Shown: in pieces, positions 43,809-53,265 of the stretch
How positions within the stretch are numbered: position 1 is the stretch's first letter
Layout: the number at the start of each line of letters is the position of its first letter
NCBI GenBank assembly: GCA_965247355.1
Contig: OZ252011.1
Span: 744,001 to 808,000, forward strand
Direction: 5' to 3'
Source of the DNA: RHLJ01 sp965247355
GTDB lineage: Bacteria > Bacteroidota > Rhodothermia > Balneolales > Balneolaceae
Length of the DNA stretch: 64,000 nt
Notes under the pieces: model-generated
Databases searched by the model: none
Told to the model about the DNA's origin: nothing
The model's input: only the letters and a program-made list of their open reading frames with translations
Program-made: the position numbers and the translations under genes

Positions 43809-46301
43809 ATGAAATTTATTCTTAGGGTTTTACGACCGCTTTTACATCTAAATATCCGCTTTCCATTTTTGGTTTTACTTTTTTGTCTGGCTTTGGCGGG
43901 GGTTAGTGGTTTTTTTGCTTCCAAATTAAAAGTGGATACAGATATTGCCAATTTACTTCCTGAAAATCACCCAAATGTGTTAGCTCTTGAGAAGCTTCAG
44001 GAAACGGTTGGAGGGGAAACAGAGATGCAAGTTGCTATTAAATCTCCAAGCTTTGAAGCCAATAAGGCATTTGCTGAGGTGCTCATCCCCAAGACTTTGG
44101 AGCTTTATTATACCAGATATCAGGATAATTATTTCAAGCGGGCGGAATACCGGAAGAACACTGAGCTTCTGAAAGACAATGCCTTGTATCTGGCAAGTAA
44201 TCAGGAATTGGATGAGATTACCGATTGGTTGCAGGACGAAATTGATGAGGCCAGAGAAAAAGCTAATCCATTTTATTTTGATTTAGGGGAGGATGAGGAA
44301 GATGAGGATGACCGAGCTGAAGGATTTCAGGAGAGTTATGAAACACTGGTTCCTTCAGAATACCCTATCAATCAAGATAGTACCATCATGGTGCTTAAGT
44401 TTTTTCCAAGTGGATCAAAAAGTGACATTAAGTATCTGGAAGACATGTTTGCTACTTATGATTCATTAATTACCGCTTTGAATCCATCATCATTTCACCC
44501 GGAAATGGAAGTGCAATTTGGGGGGAGATTGAAACGACATCTTGAAGAACTGACCTCGATAATGAGTGATGTAATCGGAAGTTTTGCGTCTGGAATCAGT
44601 AGTGTGATTTTGTTAGTGATGTTGTATTTCTTTATCAAAAAATATCTGCACTACAGAAGAGGAAGTAGTAATAATAGCAGTTATACAGTATGGAGCCATT
44701 TCATCCGAATGCCTATTCCGGTATTGATTATTGGGGTTCCATTAGTAATTAGTTTACTCTGGACCTTTGGGCTGACCTATTTCTATTTAGGGATGTTAAA
44801 TACTATGACCTCCGTTTTATTTGTGATTCTATTCGGACTAGGGATTGATTACGGACTTCATTACTACGCCCGATATATCGAATTAAGATCTGGTGGAATG
44901 ACTGTGAAAGAGGCTATTTACACCACTAATGATAAAACCGGAGAGGCAATACTTGTAAGTGCCTTCACTACAGCCTGTGCTTTATACATATTGATGTTAG
45001 CTGATTTCCGAGGATTCTCAGAATTTGGATTTATTTCCGGAACCGGAATTATCCTGGCGCTTTTCACCATGTTGTATGTGCTCCCATCTTTACTTGTTAT
45101 TTTTGAAAGATATAATCTGATTTTATTTAGCCACGACGAAGACATTCATAACGTTTCCCAAAAGAGATACCCATTTGCGAGAACCATTGTACTAGGAGGT
45201 TTGCTTATTTCAGCAGTTGTAATTGCTTACAGTGGAAATCTTAGCTTTCAATACGACACAGGCAAGCTTGAGCCCCGGTTTCCTGAATATGAAAAATTCA
45301 GAGCTGTTGCAGGACAAGTTGATGATTCCAACAAAAGAAATCCTGCGTATATCATTGCTGAATCTAATGAAGAGGTAGAACTTCTGATGGCCAAACTGGA
45401 AGAAATTCAGGCACAGGATACCACTTCACCAACTATTTTAAGTATTGAGTCACTACAGGAACGGTTCCCATCAACTCAATCAGAAGAAGAGGCTAAGCTC
45501 GAATCGATTGCCAGAGTAAGGGAGTTACTGGATAACCAATATATTAGAAGTAGTGATGATGAGAATTTGGATAAGCTTAGACGTGCTTCCCAAACAAGAG
45601 AACCGTTAACGATTGATCAGATTCCTGATTATTTGAAATCACGTTTTATTACCAAAGATGGTGAGGTAGGGCGTTTTGTTATTATTTATCCTTCAGTGGG
45701 ATTATCGGACGGAAGATTATCAATAGCATTTAAAGATGATGTAGGCGAGGTAAGACTCGATAATGGTAAAACCTATCATGCAGCGAGTACAAGCATTGTA
45801 GCAGCGTCTATGCTAGATCTTATGCGTACTGAGAGCCCGTATATGGTGGGGGCTACATTTATTATTATTTATTTGTTCATGGTGTTCACCTTCAGGTCAT
45901 TCCGATGGTCGTTAATCTCAATGCTTCCGATTGCTATTGGATTGTTATGGATGTTTGGAATCATGTTGATTTTCGATCTGCAGTTCAATTTTTATAATCT
46001 GGTAGTATTGCCAGCTATTTTGGGTATAGGGGTTGATAGTGGAGCCCATCTAACTCATCGTTATCGGGATGAAGGCAGAAATAGTATGTGGGTGGTGCTA
46101 TCCAGTACCGGTCAGCATATTGTAATGGGTTCATTCACAACTATGCTTGGTTTCGCGGGGCTGATATTTGCAGCTCACCCGGGATTACAATCACTGGGAA
46201 TAATGGCTGTTATTGGTATTGGAATGACATTACTAACCTCAGTAACATTTCTGCCCGCACTAATACAATGGCTCGAAGACCGGGACTGGATCAGGTTTTA
46301 A
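43809..46301 (+). CDS. MMPL/RND-superfamily exporter
   Basis: An 830-residue protein with about 12 helices in two groups of six, each preceded by a large periplasmic loop (residues about 35-250 and 485-670). The LKVDTDIANLLPENHP start of loop 1 is typical of MMPL/HpnN-like proteins, and GLGIDYGLHYYARY and GIGVDSGAHLTHRY carry the conserved Asp of TM4 and TM10. Loop 1 has an acidic insert (GEDEEDEDD). It lacks membrane fusion and TolC partners. Likely moves a lipid or hopanoid-like compound; substrate is inference. Confidence 0.88.
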   Translation: MKFILRVLRPLLHLNIRFPFLVLLFCLALAGVSGFFASKLKVDTDIANLLPENHPNVLALEKLQETVGGETEMQVAIKSPSFEANKAFAEVLIPKTLELYYTRYQDNYFKRAEYRKNTELLKDNALYLASNQELDEITDWLQDEIDEAREKANPFYFDLGEDEEDEDDRAEGFQESYETLVPSEYPINQDSTIMVLKFFPSGSKSDIKYLEDMFATYDSLITALNPSSFHPEMEVQFGGRLKRHLEELTSIMSDVIGSFASGISSVILLVMLYFFIKKYLHYRRGSSNNSSYTVWSHFIRMPIPVLIIGVPLVISLLWTFGLTYFYLGMLNTMTSVLFVILFGLGIDYGLHYYARYIELRSGGMTVKEAIYTTNDKTGEAILVSAFTTACALYILMLADFRGFSEFGFISGTGIILALFTMLYVLPSLLVIFERYNLILFSHDEDIHNVSQKRYPFARTIVLGGLLISAVVIAYSGNLSFQYDTGKLEPRFPEYEKFRAVAGQVDDSNKRNPAYIIAESNEEVELLMAKLEEIQAQDTTSPTILSIESLQERFPSTQSEEEAKLESIARVRELLDNQYIRSSDDENLDKLRRASQTREPLTIDQIPDYLKSRFITKDGEVGRFVIIYPSVGLSDGRLSIAFKDDVGEVRLDNGKTYHAASTSIVAASMLDLMRTESPYMVGATFIIIYLFMVFTFRSFRWSLISMLPIAIGLLWMFGIMLIFDLQFNFYNLVVLPAILGIGVDSGAHLTHRYRDEGRNSMWVVLSSTGQHIVMGSFTTMLGFAGLIFAAHPGLQSLGIMAVIGIGMTLLTSVTFLPALIQWLEDRDWIRF

Positions 46302-46655
46302 TTCATCTCAAAACTCGAAGCAGCTTTCTTCAGAATCTTAAGTCTTGTGGCAGTGTTATTTGATCTTTAGAAAGTATTGTTCGTTTTGAAAGCTACAACT
46401 ACCTGAATCGCTGGGAAACGGTAATACCTTGCCCCCACGAAAAAGAAGCCATATATGCACCTTCAAATTTAAGCTCTTCAGTATTTTACTGCTACTAGTT
46501 AATATAGCATACCCTAAATCCACTTCTTAGTTATCTCTTGTATTATTGATTATTTATTCTGAGTTAGTATTTAGGAAATAAAATGTCATAATTCCTTGGA
46601 ATTAAAGGATGAGCCTCAATAAAGATTACTGAGTATCTGAATCATTAGAAAAGAA
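46302..46655. other. 354-base stretch without an intact gene, with a possible coding remnant
   Basis: Between MMPL and the GH43 terminator. On the minus strand a short open reading frame of about 28 codons (46399-46482, stop at 46399) reads NTEELKFEGAYMASFSW, then GQGITVSQRFR. It looks like the last strands of an outer-membrane barrel. No start or body of a gene is present. A second 55-codon minus frame (stop 46356) looks random. The rest is AT-rich with no clear promoter or RNA. Confidence 0.35.
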
Positions 46656-46688
46656 AAACCGTCCTGAGTTCTAAATTCAGGACGGTTT
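46656..46688. terminator. Terminator after the GH43 gene
   Basis: AAACCGTCCTGA (46656-46667) and TCAGGACGGTTT (46677-46688) form a 12-bp perfect stem with a 9-base loop. On the minus strand the stem is followed by a T-rich tract (TTTCTTTTC), so it is placed to end the minus-strand GH43 transcript; A/T runs on both sides make it bidirectional. Confidence 0.9.
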
Positions 46689-46705
46689 AAAAAAAGGATA
46701 GAATA

Positions 46706-48169
46706 TTACTGTTTATCTCTAAAATTCCATTTAGAATTGTCACTGTTCATATCAAACTCTCCAAGCGTTGGTGTACTGTCTCCAATAGAGATTAACGCGT
46801 ACTTTTTGTCTGAACCAGGGATCGATTTCGGCATAATTCTGTACGTTCCATCTGTCAATTGGTCGATACGCCAGAGTTGCTCAGGCGCTCCTGTAAACTC
46901 AGGAACAGTTTCTAGCTCAAGATCAGCCGTTGCAGCCAGTGCTCGTTCAGTTCCTGCTATGACTATTTTGTATGAAGGTGTTCCAAGAAAACCGGGTTCA
47001 CCTTCTACAGCGGTTATAGTCCATCTCTGATGGGGGCGGGCAATATAGTTGCCAATTCTGACATCGATGTTTCCGGTTGGCCAGGTATCAATAACATCAG
47101 ATAATTGCTGAGATGGAATAGCTTCTACCTCTGCATCAGGGTTATTTCTGAAATATCCCCATGAGTAGGTACGTGGCATTCTTACAAAATCGACGACCAA
47201 TTCAAGGCCATAACCCCGACGTTCAGATTCTATTTCATAGGTTCCATTTTTTAGATTTTCACCAGCCTCAGGCCATCCGTCTTCCCATAGTAACGGCTTG
47301 ATGGCTAATATACTACGTCCACTTCGATCTAAATCAGCTTCATAATGCAGAGATACTTTTTCAACGCCTTCTTCAAGGATTACACGACCAAAGTGACCGG
47401 CTCCGTTTGTTCTTCCACCACCGGATGAAATCACCATTTTGGCACCACCTCTAAGCATGTCTCTTCCCATATTATCCACATAAGGACCGGTTACATTTTT
47501 AGAGCGCCCCACAATTATGTTATAGGTTGAGTTTGCGCCATCACAGCAGGTGCCGTGTGTTGCAAGCAGGTAATACCATCCATCTCGATACTCTAAATCG
47601 GTAGCTTCACAATCAATAGCGATATCTACAGCCTCATTGCCTTCTACACGTGCCCCGGTTTTTGGATCAAGTTCCACAAGACGAATGTTACCAAAATAGG
47701 TACCATAAGACATCCATAAACGTCCTGTTGTTGGGTCTAGTAAAAGTCCCGGATCGATCGCGTCATTGTCTTCCATATTCTTGGATTCAGCGACCAGAAT
47801 TGGCTCTGAATATTCAAAAGCAGGAGAATTAGGATCAAGTGTTTTATTCCACATGGTCATGATCTGGCCATCATGTCCGCCTCCTAAACCACCACCCGTT
47901 ACGCCATAGGCAATAAGGTATCGGTCCCCAAGTTTTATTGCGTCAGGAGCAGCTCCGCCGCCAGGTCGTTCAGCGCCACCGTTCCAGGTCCATCCATCTT
48001 CGGATATTAATCCGCCTCCGCCGGTGCCAAAGGTATAATACTTCCCGTCGGATTTCATGATAGTAGAAGGATCATGAATGTACGGACTTCCAACTTGCGC
48101 CGTAGCTGAACCTGCAAGCAGCATAAGAAATAAGGCTGCTACGGTTAATTTTTGAATCTTTAATTTCAT
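46706..48169 (-). CDS. Secreted GH43-family arabinanase-like enzyme
   Basis: A 487-residue five-bladed propeller hydrolase, secreted (signal peptide ending SATAQ). The start at 48169 gives that signal; the frame runs upstream to an ATG at 48220, which would add 17 residues with no signal character. Expected GH43 triad: base D33 (IHDPSTIM), modulator D139 (NDAIDPGLLLD) and acid E188 (DCEATDLEY). After the propeller (about 25-310) a C-terminal domain of about 170 residues looks like a lectin (beta-trefoil, with RPHQRWTI and EQLWRIDQ motifs). Activity on alpha-1,5-arabinan is likely by family, but GH43 is broad. Operon with 48213 upstream. Confidence 0.9.
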   Translation of the reverse strand: MKLKIQKLTVAALFLMLLAGSATAQVGSPYIHDPSTIMKSDGKYYTFGTGGGGLISEDGWTWNGGAERPGGGAAPDAIKLGDRYLIAYGVTGGGLGGGHDGQIMTMWNKTLDPNSPAFEYSEPILVAESKNMEDNDAIDPGLLLDPTTGRLWMSYGTYFGNIRLVELDPKTGARVEGNEAVDIAIDCEATDLEYRDGWYYLLATHGTCCDGANSTYNIIVGRSKNVTGPYVDNMGRDMLRGGAKMVISSGGGRTNGAGHFGRVILEEGVEKVSLHYEADLDRSGRSILAIKPLLWEDGWPEAGENLKNGTYEIESERRGYGLELVVDFVRMPRTYSWGYFRNNPDAEVEAIPSQQLSDVIDTWPTGNIDVRIGNYIARPHQRWTITAVEGEPGFLGTPSYKIVIAGTERALAATADLELETVPEFTGAPEQLWRIDQLTDGTYRIMPKSIPGSDKKYALISIGDSTPTLGEFDMNSDNSKWNFRDKQ

Positions 48170-48212
48170 TGGTAAATAAATTTTTGAAATTGATATTGGA
48201 GAAGAACTCATT

Positions 48213-48947
48213 CTATTCATAAGTAATGGTCAGGTTTTTAATTGGTTCTCCTTTTTCATCAAGAAAGCGTACGCAGAAATCACTCATCCCTGGCCCATTA
48301 ATTACTGCTCCACGGATGATATTTTTTCCTTTTTTAAGAGTAAGACGTTCTGAAACTACATCATCCATTACCATGCGTCGGTCACCGGAAAGTATAGCAG
48401 CTTCTTCTCCATTCAGCCACCACATAGACGCAGAGTTCGATCCTATCGCCATTCTCACATTTTCCATTTCTTCCGGACTGTTGACCACGGTAACAGACCA
48501 AAAAATTACGCCATAAATCTTCTTTTCTAATCCAAAAGCGAATCGAAATAACTTTACATTAAAATTATTGCTCTCCAGTGCATGCCATTGTAGTTCCTGA
48601 TCGCCAACTGTTACCATGTCACCATGTTCAGGAACTCCTGTAAACTGGTTTTCGAAATACAAGGTGTCAAATGCATTTCTGATGTAGCTATCAGTAAAAA
48701 CCGTATTGGTTCGGTTTGTTTTATCAATGGGTTCTAACAGCAGCCATCGTTGAATAAACCCATCAGGATCCGGAGTCATTGTTTTTGTTGTTGCTTCAGT
48801 AAAGTATGGAGCGATAGTTCGTTCTACATTGAGCTTGGATTCATAATCTGCTTGTCGCTGTGCTAAAGCGGAACTGATGTTGAATCCGATACTTGCAAAA
48901 AGTAAGAACGCTATTGCTAGAGGCCACGTTTTGCGTTTATTATTCAT
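48213..48947 (-). CDS. Secreted jelly-roll protein, partner of the GH43 enzyme
   Basis: A 244-residue secreted protein with a signal peptide ending SALAQ. The mature part is beta-rich: IQRWLLLEPIDKTNRTN, then a repeat-like RFAFGLEKKIYGVIFWSVTVV, and a C-terminal GENIIRGAVINGPG-like strand (sequence GKNIIRGAVINGPG). Sugar-binding jelly-roll domains of GH2 and acetylxylan esterase-associated proteins have a similar pattern (a MWWLNGEEA-type loop is present). No catalytic triad seen. The gene lies 43 bases upstream of GH43 and is probably co-transcribed. Carbohydrate binding is inference. Confidence 0.62.
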   Translation of the reverse strand: MNNKRKTWPLAIAFLLFASIGFNISSALAQRQADYESKLNVERTIAPYFTEATTKTMTPDPDGFIQRWLLLEPIDKTNRTNTVFTDSYIRNAFDTLYFENQFTGVPEHGDMVTVGDQELQWHALESNNFNVKLFRFAFGLEKKIYGVIFWSVTVVNSPEEMENVRMAIGSNSASMWWLNGEEAAILSGDRRMVMDDVVSERLTLKKGKNIIRGAVINGPGMSDFCVRFLDEKGEPIKNLTITYE

Positions 48948-49235
48948 AGTATGTTATTACGTTTGGTTGGTTTTATTCCTTTAAAAAAAATTTTCCGTTG
49001 TTATCCAATATCAATAGAATGAACACTATAAATATTCAATAAAAACAATTATTTATAAAAATAAGTGTAAAAATTACATTTTTTAAATTATGATGGATTG
49101 TATTCTTTTTTTTCAAAAAAGTCACAGTAAGGATGAATTTTTTTACACTATCCCGATTATTAAATGGATGAGAACTATAGTCACTTTGTTCTTAAGCAAT
49201 TCGTTAAGATGATTATTAAAAGGTGATAAAAACAG
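48948..49235. other. Intergenic region upstream of the GH43 operon
   Basis: About 290 bases of AT-rich sequence hold no gene. TGTAA-AAA-TTACA at 49066-49078 is a short palindrome and could be an operator for a LacI/GntR-like regulator, but it is too short and AT-rich to trust. No clear promoter box was found. Confidence 0.4.
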
Positions 49236-49264
49236 AAAAGGCAGCCAATTCTTAGCTGCCTTTT
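49236..49264. terminator. Terminator after the MFS permease gene
   Basis: AAAAGGCAGC (49236-49245) and GCTGCCTTTT (49255-49264) form a 10-bp stem with a 9-base loop. For the minus strand the run of T follows the stem. It separates the MFS gene from the GH43 operon, so these are separate transcripts. Confidence 0.88.
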
Positions 49265-49287
49265 ATTTTCAACAATGTTGTTTAAGC

Positions 49288-50514
49288 TCAGACGTGATCT
49301 TCTTTTTTATACCGAGTTTTGATATAAAAGAATACCCCTGCGAATACCACAGTAAGAATAAGAGGGATGATGGCAATATTTGCCAGGGTTGCTTGTCCGG
49401 CTGCAAGTTCCAGTGCATCTCCGCTTAATCCTAATTCTGCCTGAGCAGCTCTGTGTCCTTCAATCCAGCTACCAATAATAGGCTGGAAGATGGAAAGTCC
49501 CAGCATTCCAACACCACCAATTAATGACATCCCTAGGGCGCCTGTTCGTGGAGTGTACTCTGCTACAAATGAAATCATATTTGGCCAGAAGTAACATACT
49601 CCGATTGCGAAGAGAATAGCGGCTACGTATACCATAGCTCCGGTAGCCTGACTCATCATAAAGATTGCAATAGTTGAAATAACTGCTGAAGCGAGGAGTA
49701 CACCAGTAATATTTAACCGGTGAATCAGTGGCCCTGCAAACGTTCTACCAACTGCCATTATACCCGTCACAAGAGCGAGCACTAATAGTGGTTGTGCTCC
49801 GGAATTTGCAAGGATACGTTCTACCCACGATTGAGTACCTAACTCGGTAGTTGCAGTTAATGCCATACAGATTAACATCACCCAATAAAGAGGGGAGCGA
49901 AGTATGGCTTTCATATTTTCTGCGGTTGAGGTTGTAGTCTCTTTAGGTGCTTCAGGAAATTTCTGTCCTCTGAACATAAAGAAGTAAATTAAAGCTGGTA
50001 TGTACATGATTCCCAATTTAATCTGCCAACTGCCACCAAAACTAGCTACCATAATTACGATAATAGAACCAATTGCAATTCCTCCTGGAAACCATACGTG
50101 GAATAGGTTCAACATCTTCGCACGTTCTTCAGCTTTGTACATCGAAGCGATCATAGGATTGTATGCAGCTTCAACCATCCCGTTTCCAAAACTAATGAAG
50201 AAGGTTGAGAAGAATAACCAGTAAAAACTACCCGAGAAAATGGAAAAAGTAATCCCAACGATATGGCTCAGAAAAGCGATATCGCCAATTTTTTTGGGCC
50301 CAAGTGAATTATAAAGAGGGCCACCAATCAGGGTTGCGATCGGGAATCCAAAAATCCCCATAAAATTGATCCAGCCTAGCTCGGTGTCGCTCATGCTCAT
50401 GTCTGAGACCAAATCGTTCATAATTCCGGCTCGTATCCCAAATGCAAAAGCCGTGGTGAGAAGGGCAAAGCAGCTGGCTATAAACAACCTGCTACGGTTA
50501 ATGTCCTGTTGCAT
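49288..50514 (-). CDS. MFS sugar permease (FHS-like)
   Basis: A 408-residue, 12-helix major facilitator. The N-terminal half includes the loop GGPLYNSLGPKKIGDIAF, a version of the MFS motif A, and FGNGMVEAAYNPMIASMY, typical of fucose/sugar symporters of the FHS type. The position next to GH43 and the jelly-roll protein suggests uptake of arabinose or arabino-oligosaccharides. No signal of nearby TonB-dependent SusC/SusD. A palindrome lies 74 bases upstream. Confidence 0.82.
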   Translation of the reverse strand: MQQDINRSRLFIASCFALLTTAFAFGIRAGIMNDLVSDMSMSDTELGWINFMGIFGFPIATLIGGPLYNSLGPKKIGDIAFLSHIVGITFSIFSGSFYWLFFSTFFISFGNGMVEAAYNPMIASMYKAEERAKMLNLFHVWFPGGIAIGSIIVIMVASFGGSWQIKLGIMYIPALIYFFMFRGQKFPEAPKETTTSTAENMKAILRSPLYWVMLICMALTATTELGTQSWVERILANSGAQPLLVLALVTGIMAVGRTFAGPLIHRLNITGVLLASAVISTIAIFMMSQATGAMVYVAAILFAIGVCYFWPNMISFVAEYTPRTGALGMSLIGGVGMLGLSIFQPIIGSWIEGHRAAQAELGLSGDALELAAGQATLANIAIIPLILTVVFAGVFFYIKTRYKKEDHV

Positions 50515-50587
50515 GTATTAGTTGGTTAGTTAGTGTTAAACATTATTCAAAAGAATGGAATAACCTACTGCGTTTCAATCAATAATT

Positions 50588-50597
50588 AAAGCGCTTT
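50588..50597. promoter_or_regulatory. Possible LacI-type half-palindrome upstream of MFS
   Basis: AAAGCGCTTT is a perfect 10-bp palindrome, 74 bases upstream of the MFS ATG, in a 234-base gap. It resembles LacI/GalR-family operator cores, but no regulator gene is nearby. The rest of the gap shows nothing else. Confidence 0.25.
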
Positions 50598-50748
50598 TTT
50601 AATAACCAGAAGATACTTTAACTGTTTTAGAAAGAAGAAGAAAAGAGGATCAATTCTGATTCAAGCTATTAACATATCAACACAAATCAGAATATTGAGC
50701 ATTTAGTTTATCAATCGGAATAAAAAATATTAAGTCGAAAAATTTAGA

Positions 50749-51681
50749 CTAACAGTAAGGACAGCTGGCACCATAATCGGTTAATATTTTACACTGAACT
50801 TCTTTTTCGGTGTATAAACCCATGCAGCCAAGAAACTGAGCATATTGGCACCATTGTTTCGCTTGGCCAGCCTGCGGGCCGTTGTAGTCTAAATCAGTAC
50901 ATGCGTTACCGGGAACAGGATCTGGATCGTCTGAAGCGGGGACATATCGTTCATCATCATTTAAAACCGGGAAGGCTGATCGTAATCTTAATGATCCTTC
51001 GATATTTGCACTGAGTAATTCATCGCCATCATCAGGACCTTGAAGATATTCGATTAAAAAAGCTGAAAAGGAGGCATTTATTTCACCATCAGTTATTTCT
51101 CCAAATTCAACAGATGCTGAAGCACTTTGATAGATAAGTCTTCTTCCTGGAATCTCACCACGGGCTTGTCCTTGAATTCTATAATTTTCATCTCCTCCAA
51201 CCACTATATAATCCGGATAATAAACAAATTCTGTCCAAGGATCACCATTTACATCATCTTTGAGTATGAGTGAAATAAATACGCCAAAAGGACCGTCACC
51301 TGTTGAGAAAGATTTACCCGAAAAAGTACGTTTTTTTCCACCTTCGTAAGGAGTTTGATTATAAATAAACATTTCAATTGTACCTGCTACTTCACGAATG
51401 CCATTCTCTTCAATAAACAATGGCTGGAGACCACCTAAATCAAATAACCAACGTTTGTTATCATATTCGACATTTTGAAATACAGGGAAGTCTTCTGTGA
51501 AATATCTTTTCCCGTTCAATGTAAACTCAACATCAGTATCAATGGTTATATCCCGATGAAAAATGTCATCATCTAATTTATCTTTTTCTGAGCTGTATCC
51601 ACCGGATTCAGGTTCTTCACAGGAAATCATAAAAAGTGCTGTGATTAAAATCAGAAAAGTGCCCCAGAAACTATTATTCAT
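50749..51681 (-). CDS. Lipoprotein with a cysteine-rich C-terminus
   Basis: A 310-residue lipoprotein: signal ends in a lipobox (LFMISC, C21). The mature part is mostly beta and acidic with no recognised domain. The last 50 residues hold six cysteines (ACTDLD, QWCQYAQFLGCMG, VQCKI, ASCPYC), the last at the extreme C-terminus. The pattern suggests disulfides or a metal site. It is 66 bases downstream of trkH with no linked function known. Family not recognised. Confidence 0.62.
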   Translation of the reverse strand: MNNSFWGTFLILITALFMISCEEPESGGYSSEKDKLDDDIFHRDITIDTDVEFTLNGKRYFTEDFPVFQNVEYDNKRWLFDLGGLQPLFIEENGIREVAGTIEMFIYNQTPYEGGKKRTFSGKSFSTGDGPFGVFISLILKDDVNGDPWTEFVYYPDYIVVGGDENYRIQGQARGEIPGRRLIYQSASASVEFGEITDGEINASFSAFLIEYLQGPDDGDELLSANIEGSLRLRSAFPVLNDDERYVPASDDPDPVPGNACTDLDYNGPQAGQAKQWCQYAQFLGCMGLYTEKEVQCKILTDYGASCPYC

Positions 51682-51747
51682 ATATTGAAATAATTATTAC
51701 TAATAAATTGATAAAATATTAGTATAAATTTTAAAATAAAAGTCGGT

Positions 51748-53265
51748 TTATTGTTTCCAGAAGGAAGGAGAGAAGATAATAAGTACAGTAAAGATTTCGA
51801 GACGACCGATCATCATTAGTAGGATTAAAATCCATTTTGCGAGATAGGGGAGTTTAGCAAAGCTATCAGTGGGACCAAATTCTCCCCAACCCGGACCAAT
51901 ATTTCCTAAAGCAGCAATACTTGCACCAAGGGAAGAGATTAAATCATAGCCAAACAAACTGATAGCGAATCCTCCTAAAGCAAATATGAATATATAGAGA
52001 ATAAAAAAGCTAAGAACGGTTCGTTGAATGTCACTGCTTATGGCTTGTTCACCAATTCGAACGGGTAGAATTGCTTTGGGGTGAATAATTTGTTTAATCT
52101 CACGTCCTGTGTTTCGAATCAGAATCATCCAGCGAACCATTTTGATTCCACCACCGGTAGAACCTGCGCTTCCCCCCGTAAAGAATAGTAGTAAGAGGAA
52201 GAATGCCCCAAATGAATACCAGAGTTCATAGTCATCAGTTCCAAAGCCAGTGGTAGTTACAATTGCCACAACCTGAAATGAACCATAACGAAGTGCTTCG
52301 AGTATAGGCCGGCCATCGAAATGCCACAGAGAAAAGGAGATTCCTATGATTCCAATTAAAGTTATTAACGTATAAAAACGAGTCTCCCTGTTATTAAAAA
52401 AGCTTTTGGTATCACCTTTTAGTAACCGGAAGTGCATTGCAAAGTTAATCCCTGCTAAAAACATAAAGAGGGTAATAATGACATCGACATAAGCAGAGTC
52501 GAAAGCGGCAATACTTGCATTTCTGGTTGAAAATCCACCGGTGGCAAGCGTGGCAAAGGCATGATTCAAAGCCTCAAACCAATCCATAGCAGGATGAATC
52601 CAAAGTAAAAGAAATTCCATTCCTGTAAATGCTACATAAACTACCCAAAGTAACTTAGCAGTCTCCTGAACACGTGGAGTTAGCTTATCTGTGGTAGGCC
52701 CGGGAGATTCAGCCTGGAATAGCTGCATGCCACCAATACCCAATAATGGAAGAATAGCTAACGATAAAACGATGATTCCCATACCACCAAGCCAGTGAGC
52801 CAGCGATCTCCAGAAAAGAAAACTCTTAGGTAATTCCTCAATCTGTGGATTGAAGAAGCCATCACTTGTTGTACCACCTAAAATAGTAGAACCAGTAGTG
52901 GTTAATCCGCTCATCGTTTCAAAGACGGCATCAGTGTAGCTTGGCAGAATGCCAGAAATAACGAAAGGGAGAGCTCCAACTAAAGAAAGCAACAGCCAGG
53001 TCAGGCTAACCACCATAAAACCTTCACGAATTCTTGCTTCTTCGGTAGGTTTAAAAAAATACCACAACGCGCCACCTACTCCGAATGCGATTCCGGCTGA
53101 AATTAACCAGGAATGCCACATATTTTCATTATAAATCAAATCTATTATTAAGGGCAAAAGTAGGGCGAACCCCAGGAAAAAGATAAATGAACCAAGGATT
53201 CCTGAAATAACCTTGAAATCAATTCTTGGTCTGTTTAACGAGCTTATGGAGCGGCGCTCTGCCAT
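51748..53265 (-). CDS. trkH: TrkH potassium uptake channel subunit
   Basis: A 505-residue K+ transporter with ten or so helices and four P-loops with glycines at the filter: GLTTTGST, ATGGFST, TTTGFGTDD and ALGNIGPGWG. It uses TrkA as the cytoplasmic gating subunit. The start ATG overlaps the trkA stop by 1 base (TAATG), so it is co-translated. Confidence 0.95.
   Translation of the reverse strand: MAERRSISSLNRPRIDFKVISGILGSFIFFLGFALLLPLIIDLIYNENMWHSWLISAGIAFGVGGALWYFFKPTEEARIREGFMVVSLTWLLLSLVGALPFVISGILPSYTDAVFETMSGLTTTGSTILGGTTSDGFFNPQIEELPKSFLFWRSLAHWLGGMGIIVLSLAILPLLGIGGMQLFQAESPGPTTDKLTPRVQETAKLLWVVYVAFTGMEFLLLWIHPAMDWFEALNHAFATLATGGFSTRNASIAAFDSAYVDVIITLFMFLAGINFAMHFRLLKGDTKSFFNNRETRFYTLITLIGIIGISFSLWHFDGRPILEALRYGSFQVVAIVTTTGFGTDDYELWYSFGAFFLLLLFFTGGSAGSTGGGIKMVRWMILIRNTGREIKQIIHPKAILPVRIGEQAISSDIQRTVLSFFILYIFIFALGGFAISLFGYDLISSLGASIAALGNIGPGWGEFGPTDSFAKLPYLAKWILILLMMIGRLEIFTVLIIFSPSFWKQ

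Noticed and set aside
48170..48220. Upstream ATG of the GH43 gene (48220)
   Set aside because: Overlaps the upstream gene and precedes a normal signal peptide beginning at 48169.
49066..49078. TGTAA-AAA-TTACA palindrome
   Set aside because: Very AT-rich sequence makes such a palindrome likely by chance; kept only as a note in the intergenic entry.
50760..50870. TGGCAC-like strings that resemble sigma-54 -24 boxes
   Set aside because: They lie inside the coding region of the lipoprotein and the -12 part does not match TTGC well.
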